Positions 1-10,011 of a stretch of 64,000 nucleotides of DNA are shown in pieces (within the stretch, counting starts at the first letter, position 1; each line of letters opens with the position of its first letter). The notes below the pieces were generated by a model. It did not search any database, was not told where the DNA came from, and saw nothing but the letters and a program-made list of their open reading frames with translations. The translations under genes and the position numbers were made by a program. This DNA comes from Todiramphus chloris collaris (Eukaryota; Chordata; Aves; Coraciiformes; Alcedinidae), in contig JANVCC010000030.1 of assembly GCA_025345505.1 (NCBI GenBank), positions 14,218,168-14,282,167 on the forward strand. The letters are read 5' to 3'.

Positions 1-1215
1 GTAAAGAAAAGGGTGTTTTATGTTTCATAATCATGGAAAACAGCTTGAAAATCATGGCCCAATATTGACTTCAGAAGTTCAGCAACCAGAAAGTGAATAA
101 GGAGAAAGCAGAGGGTACAGTTCATCTGATATGGGCTGGGATTTCTTGTCTTTGAACACCTCTGCCCAAAGTGCAGTAGAGATAATGAACACAGAGCCAA
201 ATATGTTGTGTCTGGGAGTCTGGAGATATCTGGGTGTTGGATACATGAGCTGAGCATAACAGAATCAGACTCCTGGGAAGCTCATTTGTTTGCAGCATCT
301 CTGCAAGTTGAGCTTACAGGGAAGTGGAGAACTGTGTGTGTGTGGCTAATTTGTCTCACCGAGTGGGAGGAGGAGTTGGCCCTGATGGCCAGGAAAGATG
401 CTGTGGGGCCTGACAGACCCTAACACCACTGGATTTTTGATTTTACTCTGCCCTGTTGCTGTTGTCAGATGAACAGGATGAGTTGAATGCAGCTACTGCT
501 CCTCCTCTAACAGCTTTGACAGTCTCTCTGGTGGAAATAAAGTGGCACTGGCCCCTTTCATGTTTTGATCAAGACAATTTGTTCTTACTTTCAAACAGTT
601 GAACACAGCCTCGGAAGGAGAGCAAATTTTGGGGTTAGATCAGGTAATCTGAGTGTGACTTGGAATGCTGTGCAACGTCAGGGGAGATGAGTGCCCAACA
701 GAAAATGTTTCCATGCTCTTGAGAACGCAAATATCTGGACCCACTATTGGCTTTGAGGAAAGGGAGTGAAGGAGAGATGGGATCAGTTTGGTACAGTTAA
801 GGTAAGACGAGCCTAGGCTTTCTCACGTCTCCATCCCACTCCCACTGGATCACAAGAGGACCCTTGTGTTACACATGCCATTTCATAATCGTCTGAGGTG
901 AACGAAGCCTCGAATGACTGCTAATGTGCCTTGTGGAGCTGTGTCCCCTCTTCATTATTAACATTTAAATCTCTTTCAGAAGCACAGCCATTAATTTTGC
1001 GTTGCCTTGGTGTCGAAGAGCCAGTGCAGGCAATGCCGAGTGTTCCTGGCAGCAGAACGCGGAGGACTGGCTGAGAATGGCCTCCCCCTCCACTTAGCTG
1101 CCTTTCTCATCAACATTGTCCAGGCAGAGGTGGGTTTGGGTCATCTGGGGCAGATACTGCTGGTTGGAGAAGGTCTGCTTTAGTGAAGAATGGACAAATG
1201 TCTCAGGGAATGCAG
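1..1215. other. Unique non-coding DNA, left end
   Basis: I see no gene here. The open frames are under 80 codons and show no recognisable family. The sequence is ordinary unique bird-type DNA up to the solo LTR. The stretch 870-1035 is AT-rich, carries several ATTA/TAAT cores (cattattaac, ccattaatttt) and keeps a few isolated CpGs, so it is a weak candidate for a conserved non-coding element. Confidence 0.5.
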
Positions 1216-1486
1216 TGTCCTGATTTTGGCTGTGATAGAGTTATTTTTCACCCTAGCAGCTGGTACAGTGCTGTGTTTTGAATTTAGTATGAGAATAAAG
1301 TTGATAACACACTGATGGTTTAGTTGTTGCTAAGTAGTGTTTATACTGAGTCAAGGACTTTTCAGCTTCTCATGTCTGGCCAGCGAGAAGGCTGGAGGGG
1401 CATAAGGAGATGGGAGTGGACAAAGCCAGGACAGCTGATCCAAACTAGCCAAAGGAATACTCCATACCATAGGACATCATGGTCAC

Positions 1487-1494
1487 TATATAAA
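1487..1494 (+). promoter_or_regulatory. TATA box of the solo LTR
   Basis: TATATAAA lies at the expected place in the U3 part of the LTR. About 25-30 bases downstream is the GC-richer 'accgctgctcggg' segment where transcription would be expected to start. Whether this LTR still drives transcription cannot be told from sequence. Confidence 0.6.
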
Positions 1495-1600
1495 CTGCAG
1501 GGAAGGCTGGCCAGGGACCGCTGCTCGGGAACTGACTGGGCACTTGTTAGCGAGTGGTGAGCAGCTGTATTGTGCATCACTTGTTTTGTATATTCTAATC

Positions 1601-1646
1601 ATTTTATTATTGTGGTAATTTTATTATTATTATAATTTTTATTATT
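1601..1646 (+). repeat. ATT-rich tract within the LTR
   Basis: An imperfect (ATT)n run, part of the normal LTR body just before the poly(A) signal. Related LTR copies vary in length at this point. Confidence 0.75.
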
Positions 1647-1664
1647 TTCTTCCTTTTCTGACCT

Positions 1665-1670
1665 ATTAAA
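1665..1670 (+). terminator. Poly(A) signal of the solo LTR
   Basis: ATTAAA, the common variant hexamer, lies about 130 bp before the 3' end of the LTR, where ERVL LTRs carry their polyadenylation signal. Confidence 0.5.
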
Positions 1671-4099
1671 CTGCTTCTATCTCAACCCACAAGTTTTACT
1701 CTTGGGTTCCCCCCCCCAGTTGCCTCCCCCATCCCACTGGGTGACGGGACTGAGCAAGTGGCTGTATGGTGCTTAGTTGCCAGCTGGGGTTAAACCACAA
1801 CACAGAGGATAGAAGGTTGTTTCTTGTCCCTGTCCTCTTATCTCCTCCCCTATAACTCCATCGGCTTGCTCAGCAGCCTGTTTGGCCATTGTCCTGCCTT
1901 ATCTTGCCTGTGATAGGTTTTCTGAGGGGGGAGGCTGTAATCTGTCACTCGGAAGCATCATACCTTTGAAACCATAAATAATTTCAGAAAAGAATAGTTA
2001 TAGAGTAACAAAGAGAAGGATCTGGGGGTTTCAGAAATAATCCCACAAGGCTTTTGGGATAATTTCAGATTCTATTTTGCCCAGACAAAAGGGGGAAACA
2101 GTCAAAGGAGGAACAGGGTGATATTCAGCAGGGAGAAGCAAAAAATATCTCTTCTATATCCATGCTCCCTGACTGATTTTGGCCAAATGACTCATGTTAC
2201 ACAGATGCAGCCCAGCCTGTCTGGACTCTAAGCCTCTAAAAGACTGTGTTCTCAGTCCAGTAACAACCCAGTCCCAACTAATAATCAACTTCACCCTCTT
2301 CTTAGTATTTCAAACATGAACTTGACTGACTTGTATTCCTACCTAAGAGACCCTGTGCTTTCTGCCCCTGCAAGACTAGGGTCTCCTCTCTAGCTAGAGA
2401 ATGACAATATGCATAAAAATGTGTAGTCTGGGAAGTGTTCTACCACAGCCTAAATATTGAGAATCTGGGAGCTACACAGCCTGTCTCTGCTGCAGCTAAG
2501 GACTTTCTGTGTGATGTCCAGAACAGCAGGAAAGTCTTTGATGCTCTGCATGACTGGCTGTGGCCCAGTGCTGGTTAGTTAGGAAACTGCATCTTCTAGT
2601 GAAATGGTCAAAGCCAAAGGTGGCGAGGAAAACCTTCTACAGAATTTATCTGCCATATTTCCAGCCCTCGAGGCATTTCCTTGTTTCTGCTTTTGGATGT
2701 ACACTTGCCCTGTTCCTGAATTTTACGCTGCAGCCTGAGCTCTTCAGCAAAAATGTAGTGGGTCAGGTTGATGTCAGATGTGGATCACCCAGCAGCCACA
2801 GTGGGAAATGATGGGAGGATGGATCCCTGGGTGCATGCAACGTAAGATGAAGTATGGGGTCCCTTGAAAGACCTCTTTGCTTGATTTCTAACTCCACTCC
2901 TTTTTCATTTTAGGGTGTTCAAAAAGTAAAGCCACTGCCTGAAATATTGACAAAAGCAGTGTTTAAATTGCTTGCATAATTGATGAATCAGCAGCCAGCG
3001 GTTAGCCAGCCCATTGTGCCAATGCTGTGTTACTGGTCGTTGCTCTGAAACATGGGGCAGGGGCACATTCTGTCCAGCTAGTGGCAAGTAACCATCCTAC
3101 ACGGGTGTGTAAAGAGCTTCTCTTCTGCTTTATCTGCTACTGAATTGATTTACGTGTCTATCTGTCTTTCTAGTGTCTGTCCTCTGATAGGTCCCACAAA
3201 CAGCCTGGTCCCCTGTTGCCTTTTGTATCTCATCCCCACACCAATGCTCAGTCATTAGCTGGACAGCTCTGACTCCCCACTAAAGCTGGAATGAGGCCGG
3301 GAGTGGAGATGTGCTGAGGTGAAGACAGATGACTCTTGAAGGCATCCAGGTGGATTTCTGTCTCATTTGGCTTGTTCTACTCAATTTTATGTCCTGTGTG
3401 AGGGGAAGCTGTGACAGATCTATGTGATGAATGCAGCACACAAGCCTTCAATCTGGAAAACAAAGTTTTGTTGGCAGAGGGGTGTCCAGATAGCAAAGGA
3501 GGCTCTGGTGCTTCTGGCCATAGATACAATGTTGGGAGTAGGGCTGGTCTTTCAGTTCCTGACCGTCCTTTCCCAGGGCAGGCCTGGGGAGACTTCTTCA
3601 TGGCAGTAGAGGTCACTGTGCATCCCCTAGAGCCTCAGCACTCTGGAGCAGAAAGGGCTGTGCTTCTCCAGACGGGACATTAACAAATGTGGATGGATCC
3701 ACTGTCAACAGTCAGCTCCAGCTGACTGATCTGTGCCGCAGATCTGCTGGCCAACTACGATCAGCTGCACGGCCGAAACCGCACAGGCTCTGGAGCTATT
3801 TCCAGCGACTCTAATGAGCCCTGGGGACATGTTTTATGAAGCCTGGGACACGTCTGTTTTGGTACCCGTGTCTGTATGGGCAGAGCAGAAGCCCATGGGA
3901 TTGGAGGCTTTTGGAGGAGCGAATGGAAGCAGCGTTCGAGAGATGGCTACGGCAGCAGGGAGGCAAAGATGTAACCCAGGGAGGGGGAATCCGAGGTCTA
4001 ATATTTTCGGGCTGTAGGGCAACGTAGCAGCACAGGCTGTGGCTTATTCGTGCTGGCTGCTCTGGAGAGCAAATATCCCCTAAAGGTGGGTTTGGAGAC

Positions 4100-4640
4100 T
4101 GGTATTTCCTGGCTTGCAGCCACTAGAGGCTGCCCTGCTCCAGCTCCTGAGCCTCGCTCGCAGGGAGCAGCAGCTTTTCCTGCCCGTGTTTGAGGCGTTG
4201 AGAGAAAGTGGAAGGAAAAGCCATGAAGTCTTTTTTTTTTTTTTTCCCCTTTCTTCTTTTCTTCTCAATCCACTCAGATTGAGCAGGTGTTGCAGCAAAG
4301 CTGGGCCCTCAGGGATGCAGCTTGTGTCTCTGCTTACAGGCAGAGAAACTGAGGCACAAGGCGCTGCGCGGGAATGGGAATGGCTGGCCTGGCTGATAGC
4401 AAGCTGGCTCTGCAGCTCGGGACGAGGGGGACGTGAACACAGGCAGAGCCCAGCGCCTGGCTCAGGCTGCTGCCACGTGAGGGGACAGGAGCAAACCCCG
4501 CGTTTGTGGGGAACAGCTACAAAATCCCCACACCTGCCCATCCTGGGTACCACTGGACAACACCGATAGCTGGCAACTGGCCTGAAGCAGCAGATCCTCC
4601 CTGGGGCAACTGCAGTGGCTCCTGGTGCACGTGCACCCTT
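4100..4640. other. Locally GC-rich, CpG-enriched stretch
   Basis: Contains clustered CpGs (for example ggcgctgcgcggg and gggacgaggggg) in an otherwise CpG-poor neighbourhood. It is too weak and short for a confident CpG island. A CTCF-like core, CCACTAGAGGCTGC, lies at 4120-4133 with two departures from the consensus. A distal promoter or enhancer is possible but unsupported by any exon. Confidence 0.3.
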
Positions 4641-5599
4641 GTTCCTCTGCAAGCCCAGGACCCATTCTGGGTTTGCTGAGAACCCCATACTGCCAGAACT
4701 TGGCCTCTTCTTAACTCCTTGCTGGGCGTTCACTTCCAGCACACCAGCCGCTATAGGATTCCTGCAGTTCCCCACATGGTGGCAGATGTAGATGTAGAAA
4801 GGTAAGACCTGAGCTGTGCTGAGCAGGTTGAATATGTCTCAGAGACAGTCTTGCTGCACTGAGAGAAAGTCCTGGTGATGGAGCCATGAATTACAGGCAG
4901 GATGCAAGTGCTGATCCCGTGGGGATGCTGGATGCCAAAGCAGATTATCCTGATGGTCCCTCACAGCCTTCAGATGTCTCAAGTGCTTCTGGGTTGCTAT
5001 CACTAAACATTCAGCACTAAACCTTCCTGTCTGCTATGGGGACGTGGGAAGGTCCCAGCTCTGCTTGCCAAACGTGCTTTGCATGGTGCTGCATTCGGCT
5101 TGTGGGCCAGGTCTAGTCTCATTGGATCTAGCACCTTTCTTTGGTGTCCCAGCCAGCCCCAGCAGGAGCTGTTTAGAGGCAAGGACCCATGTGCCTTACC
5201 ATGTGGCAGCAGGCAAGGCAGCACGGGGGATGGGGTAGTACCCAGGGAGGCAGGCAGGTTTGGTGGTGCCCATGGGTCAGAGCCCCCATTCCTCCTCTGG
5301 TTAGCCTCTGATCCCACTCATGCCGTGCTTCCCTTTTCTTCCTGCCCTACAGAGGTTGTTATAAACCTCTGCATCTGCCCTTCTGCTAATGGGTTGCTGT
5401 GTCCAGAGCGAGCATGATCCTCAGGTGATGTAAATAGGTGTAAATAGGCCTTGTGATCAGGGCCTTGGCGCTGAATTAACCCAGGTGAGGATGTGCTCCA
5501 TAATCTCGATCTCATTGTTATCAAAGCTCAAGTGTTGCTTCTAGTGCCTGAAAATCGCTGCCTTCTATCACACTCGCTCTTTGGCAGACCGATGTGTTG

Positions 5600-5649
5600 A
5601 CGAAGATGTCTTCGTTTATCTTCTCAATGCATCCGCTGCAGCCGGATGC
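5600..5649. other. Two adjacent short hairpins
   Basis: 5600-5615 has 7-base arms acgaaga/tcttcgt around a 2-base loop. 5629-5649 has 7-base arms gcatccg/cggatgc around a 7-base loop. Both keep CpGs and sit in an AT-rich stretch (5560-5810) that could be a conserved element. Confidence 0.45.
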
Positions 5650-7876
5650 TTCTCTGACCCTCACGTTTTCAATAATCTTTTCCCTTCTTCCCTCCAGCAT
5701 TACAGAGCCTCTTATTCATTTGAGAGATAAGTATTTATGTATGTGTTGGTGAGGAAAACTTAATCAATAATGCCCATGAATAACATTTCTTTGTGATTTA
5801 GATCCACCAAATCTCCCCCCCTCCCTTTGCTTTGTTGGGTTTTTGTTGGAGGTTGCTTTTTTTTTTTCCTTTCCAGACAGGATTCACATTCTGATCTGGC
5901 TCTGTTTTTTCAAAGTTCAGTTGTCAGAGAGAGAAAGCAAACTCCAAGCAAAAGCAGTCATTTTGGAGAAAAACATCAGTATTATCAGTCCCCTCCACCC
6001 ACACCGTGCCTGTTCAGAGGGGCTGCCTGTCCCACTGCCCCCAGCCTCTCTGTGAGGGACAGGATAGTGTCTTCCCTGCAAATTCAGGGTTGTAGCTTAC
6101 TGGCACAGACTTCGCTTTTGGGAAGAGGATCCCCAATTCTGCAAGGTTCAGCACTGACCAGTATAATGCAGCTGCAAAATCCCCATGCACAGATTTTGAG
6201 TGGGCTTTTTTCGTTTTGTTTTTTTTTCCCTAAGGTGATTTAAGAGAAAAGGTACAGGTTGCATCTTCTATTACAGTGCAGGGGGTTCATGTGAGGCTTC
6301 AGCTGCTCTCTGTGCAAGGGCAGGATGCTCTGGGCTGCTCAGGGTGAGCTGCTTCAAGCTGGGGCAGCCCAGAGGTTGCTCTGGCTGGGGAGCATGATGG
6401 GATGCTCCAGCTTCTGCTGTAACTGCGGAGCTGGCTGATGGGGAAACCCCCCCTGCTCCTTCTGCTGTGCTCTCCTCGCTGTATTTTCTATGCAGATGGG
6501 TGTCGTGCAAATCCCACTGTGCTGGAACACTGGTAATCTGGGCCAGTCCTCACCCGGTGGTTCAGCTCAGCACTTGCACACCTGCATTTAGTGTGTACCA
6601 ACTGTGGTGGACATCAGCATCCCTGGGTGCTCTGCACTGCCCTGGACACGGGTGAGCTCCTTTTCCCATGCCCTTGGAGCAAGCGTGACCACTACATGTG
6701 TAGTCTGCCCAGTGACTGTGAGCGAGAGGGAAGCTCATACACCATGGTAATGTATGTGTGTTTGTGATGAGCAGCTACAGGAAACTAATGGACCATGAAA
6801 TTATCCAAGGAAAGAAAAAAAAAACCCCAAAACAAAACCGAAACCAAAAAAGAGACCGTTAGAGCAAACTGCACTGTGTCCACAGCCCTGCTCCCTTCTC
6901 AGCCACCTTAATGCCGTGAGATAACACACAGTATTTTTATATGGAAGACAGGAGGGGATAGCAAATGGCTCTTTCCAGGTTATCTAGGTGACCTAGTGTG
7001 AAGCTACACAGGAAACAGCAATTACCTGGGGGAAGCTACAAGGAAGTGTTACTGCATTTAAAAAAGAAATAAAAAAGGCTTTGGAAATTGCTAGCTTGCC
7101 TTTCAGGGCAGAATAAGCATCCTTGTGATAGCAAAGTGCACTGAACCAGCACGCTTTATCTCAAAGGATCCCAAAGTGTGTTGCCAAGCTATGTATACAG
7201 CAATTCCCACCTCCAGCGGGGGAAGCACACACAGGGGCAAGATGCGCTTGCAAAATGTGCTTCCAAACCGAGGCTGCAGGGAGATATTGGGACACATGGT
7301 GCAGCAGAAGTCATCAACAGGGCAGCATTCCCTAGTGAGTGGTAAGGAGGTTGCTAAAGGCCCTGAATGGGTGCAGAGAGCAGCAGAAGCTTTTCATCAC
7401 CAGGCTCCCTATTCAACCCAACGTGGTCTAATCAATCCTGCTTTCCATGCTTCTGCTATGGCAGTATCTGAGGTGGGAAACAAAGTTGTCTGCAGTAACT
7501 AGAGCTGTTTGGGAAATTTGTTGTTATTTTCCGTCAGAAAAAAAAAAGTCTGGTGAGGACATGTGCTTTTGTTGAAGCAAGGGAAAACCCCCGATTTTTA
7601 TTTATTTTTGACTCTACGAAGTCTGAAGCTCAGGGTTTCGGGTTGCTGGAACGTTTGTTGGAATTAGTGCATTTCTCAAGTCACAAAGAGGAATTGTCAG
7701 GGGAAACTTAAGAGTCCGTTTGATGAAAAAGCTGTCATTTCTGCCTTGCCCTGGGAGTAGAGCATGACCAGTCTGACTGTGCCAAGGAAACAGTCAGAGA
7801 TCATTCATCCACCCTGCTGCAAGCTCTTCATGCAATGATGGCCTGTTACAGCCACACCGTTCTTGACATCTGCAAA

Positions 7877-8105
7877 GAATCACAGAGTATCAGATAGGAA
7901 GGGACCTCCAGAATCATCTGGTCCAACTTTTCCTGGCAAAAGCACAGTCTAGATGAGATGGCCCAGCACCCCGTCCATCTGAATCTTGAAAGTGTCCAGT
8001 GTTGGGAAATCCACCACTTCCCTGGGGAGATTATTCCAATGCCTGATTGTTCTCATTGTGAAAATTTTTCCTCTTGTGTCCAGTAATTTTACTCCTCCCC
8101 AGGTT
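7877..8105 (-). mobile_element. CR1 LINE fragment (old copy), 3' end
   Basis: Read on the plus strand it begins with a degenerate form of the CR1 terminal repeat (agaatcacagagtatcag). It continues with 'gaagggacctccagaatcat', 'ctggtccaac', 'aatccaccacttccctggg' and 'ttattccaatgcctgattgt', the reverse complement of the CR1 3' end. The element is therefore on the minus strand and 5'-truncated like most CR1 copies. The decayed terminal repeat and many substitutions suggest an old subfamily. Confidence 0.88.
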
Positions 8106-9189
8106 TTTCATCCTCCAAACCAGAGGCTATGGCAGGGATCCAGCCCAGGGCTCATCATCAAGCCTCAGGCTGCCTGACATTCTCCATTGCCAGGTCTGAA
8201 AAGGATTTTAGGGTTCATCTGCTCAGAGGCCTCTTTTTATTTTTGATAGAAATAATTAAAGAGGGAATTTTGACTGATAAAGAGAGAGCTGAGAGATCAA
8301 GAGGAACCTCTGTGGCTGTTTTACGCTGCTTGAATCTGTTCGGTAATTCAATTTCTCCAGTGCAATGTTAGTTTTACACCAGCTGAGGATCTGAAATGTC
8401 TTTGCCGAGTTAATTTGCTTGCAAACAAGAGATAATTGAGACCAGTGCTGCATCTTGAATGTTGTGTGAGAGGATGTAAGCACATGTGAAAGGGCATACA
8501 CCCCCCTAAAATAAAAGATGGTGATGGTGTGCTGTGCTAAATTCAGCACTGTCTGGGATGCAAAAGGGTGGAAACATTGCAAGTAAGGAAGAGGTGGAAT
8601 TGCCTGATGTGGCTGCTTTGAGTTATGCACAAAGGCAGCTGCAGGAAGCGGATGTGCAACCATCACATGTGGGTTTTCCTCCACCTTTTCTGATTTTTCT
8701 TTTGCAAAAGGTTTTGTGGAAAGAACAAATAAAGTCCATGGCAAGTGAAGCTGTTCTGGGCGTCTGTGGTCCTGTAATGGGGTGAAGGCCTCTGAGACCT
8801 CTTCTGCCTGGGATCCTGTCCTCTTGTCCAGCTGGGGGGGCCAGCCTGCCTTGGCAGTGCTGGTCCTCTGTGCCTGCAGGAGAACTGGCCCAAACTCCCC
8901 CAGCCACAAGGGATGTCCTTGGCCATCACCTCCACCCTGTCCGCATCCCAGACCAAACCAGGTGGCTCTAGCTGATCAGTCTGAGAGCAGCGATGCCTTC
9001 CAGATACCTGCTGCAGCCATGTCCCTCGGGTGCGGATGAGCTCTCTTCCCCTCATGGGTCTGCCTAAGATTATCCCTCTTGAATTTGAATAAGCAGTGGG
9101 TCCCGCTGTGCCACCATGCTGGAAGCAGCCTGGAGCAATGCCGGGTTATACCAGTCCGGCGCTGCTCAGCCGAGCGTGGAGCCCTGCTC

Positions 9190-9425
9190 TCTGCTTATGA
9201 AAAGAAAGTTACATTAGAAAGGCCTTTTACCCAGATACTTAATTAAAATAATATTGAAACAAGCAAGACACACTGTGTGCTAAGCGCACGGTCACAGCTT
9301 CCCACAGCTCATTTGCAAGAGTGCTCAATAATGGCTGCGGGTAATTATTTTTTAATCATCCAGTGTAAAGAACGATTGGCATGTTAACAAATGGTACTTA
9401 TTTTCTCTTGCTCCGACAGGGAGAG
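9190..9425. promoter_or_regulatory. Candidate conserved non-coding element
   Basis: AT-rich with many homeodomain-type cores: cttaattaaaataatatt near 9239, gggtaattattttttaatc near 9340 and a GTTAAC near 9382. Isolated CpGs are retained in between and there is no repeat sequence. Such composition is typical of developmental enhancers in vertebrate gene deserts. This is a composition-based guess; only cross-species alignment could show conservation. Confidence 0.3.
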
Positions 9426-9987
9426 ATCACAGGCGATGTGGTGCCAGCCAATGAGTATCCCCTGGCACAGCAAAGTCCTCCGTCTTGTCATGGCTGGATC
9501 TTGTGTTTGGAGATGCAAAGAAGCAACTAGGTGTTAGGGATAGCTGGGGGCAGGCAGGAGCAGGATGCAGGCATGGGACAGCCCAAAATCAATGAGGTGC
9601 TTGGGAATGGGGCTGTTTGTGCAAAGCCAGATGAAGGAGAAGTGGGCTTGGATGTCTTTGCAGCTATTGGGCTTCTATCCTCCCTCCCAGTGATAACTCA
9701 GGGCAGTTTTGGGATACTGGTTTATGTCCGACCATAACTAACACTTCAGTCTGGAAGGCTTGGGCTGGTTTTCTCATTAATTGGCTGAGATGTCACCAAA
9801 GCTCAGAAGTGATTTGAAAGGCAAGAGCAGCATTGACAGCTAGTGGCAACAGCCCTTGTGAATGTTTAGCCCTTCCTGACTGCCTGCTATCCCACTCCTT
9901 GTAAGCCTGGGGTGGCTCAGAAGCAGGGCAACCCCCAAATAACGCAACTGGCAATTTTCTCTCCTTTTAAAATCTAAATGTCCTTCC

Positions 9988-10011
9988 TTTTTTTTTTTTT
10001 TTTTTTTTTTT
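9988..10011. repeat. Poly(T) run, 24 bases
   Basis: Uninterrupted T homopolymer not attached to a recognisable retroposed copy on either side. It creates artificial poly-lysine open frames on the minus strand. Confidence 0.9.

Larger units (their letters stand above)
1216..1802 (+). mobile_element. Solo LTR of an avian ERVL-type endogenous retrovirus
   Basis: About 587 bp, starting TGTCCTG and ending ACAACA, the TG...CA ends expected of an LTR. The body matches, from memory, the abundant ERVL-type LTRs of bird genomes. These have a U3 with the 'ggctgtgatagag' start, a 'gtcaaggacttttcagcttc' middle, a TATA box followed by 'ctgctcggg', then an ATT-rich tract, a poly(A) signal and the 'ggggttaaaccacaa' end. 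No primer-binding site, gag, pol or env sequence follows at 1803, and no second LTR lies in the window, so this is a solo LTR left by recombination. I could not find a clean target-site duplication; the ends may be off by a few bases. The subfamily name needs a repeat-library match. Confidence 0.88.
1803..7876. other. Unique non-coding DNA between the LTR and the first CR1
   Basis: No gene recognised. 2912-2934 resembles a mariner-type terminal repeat but has no partner. 4100-4640 is richer in G, C and CpG than its surroundings and gives a spurious 231-codon open frame on the minus strand. 5560-5810 is AT-rich with two short hairpins. Short T runs occur near 4231 and 5857. The rest shows no repeat or coding pattern I can name. 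Confidence 0.5.

Noticed and set aside
4080-4775. 231-codon open frame on the minus strand
   Set aside because: It lies in a locally GC-rich stretch where stops are rare, overlaps a 151-codon plus-strand frame, contains a poly-lysine run from a T tract and shows no family signature.
6984-6996. 13-base palindrome ctaggtgacctag, resembling a nuclear-receptor half-site pair
   Set aside because: Single short palindrome expected by chance in 64 kb; no supporting context.
8256-8909. 217-codon open frame on the minus strand
   Set aside because: Overlapped by other frames on both strands, low-quality composition, no recognisable domain and no splice context.
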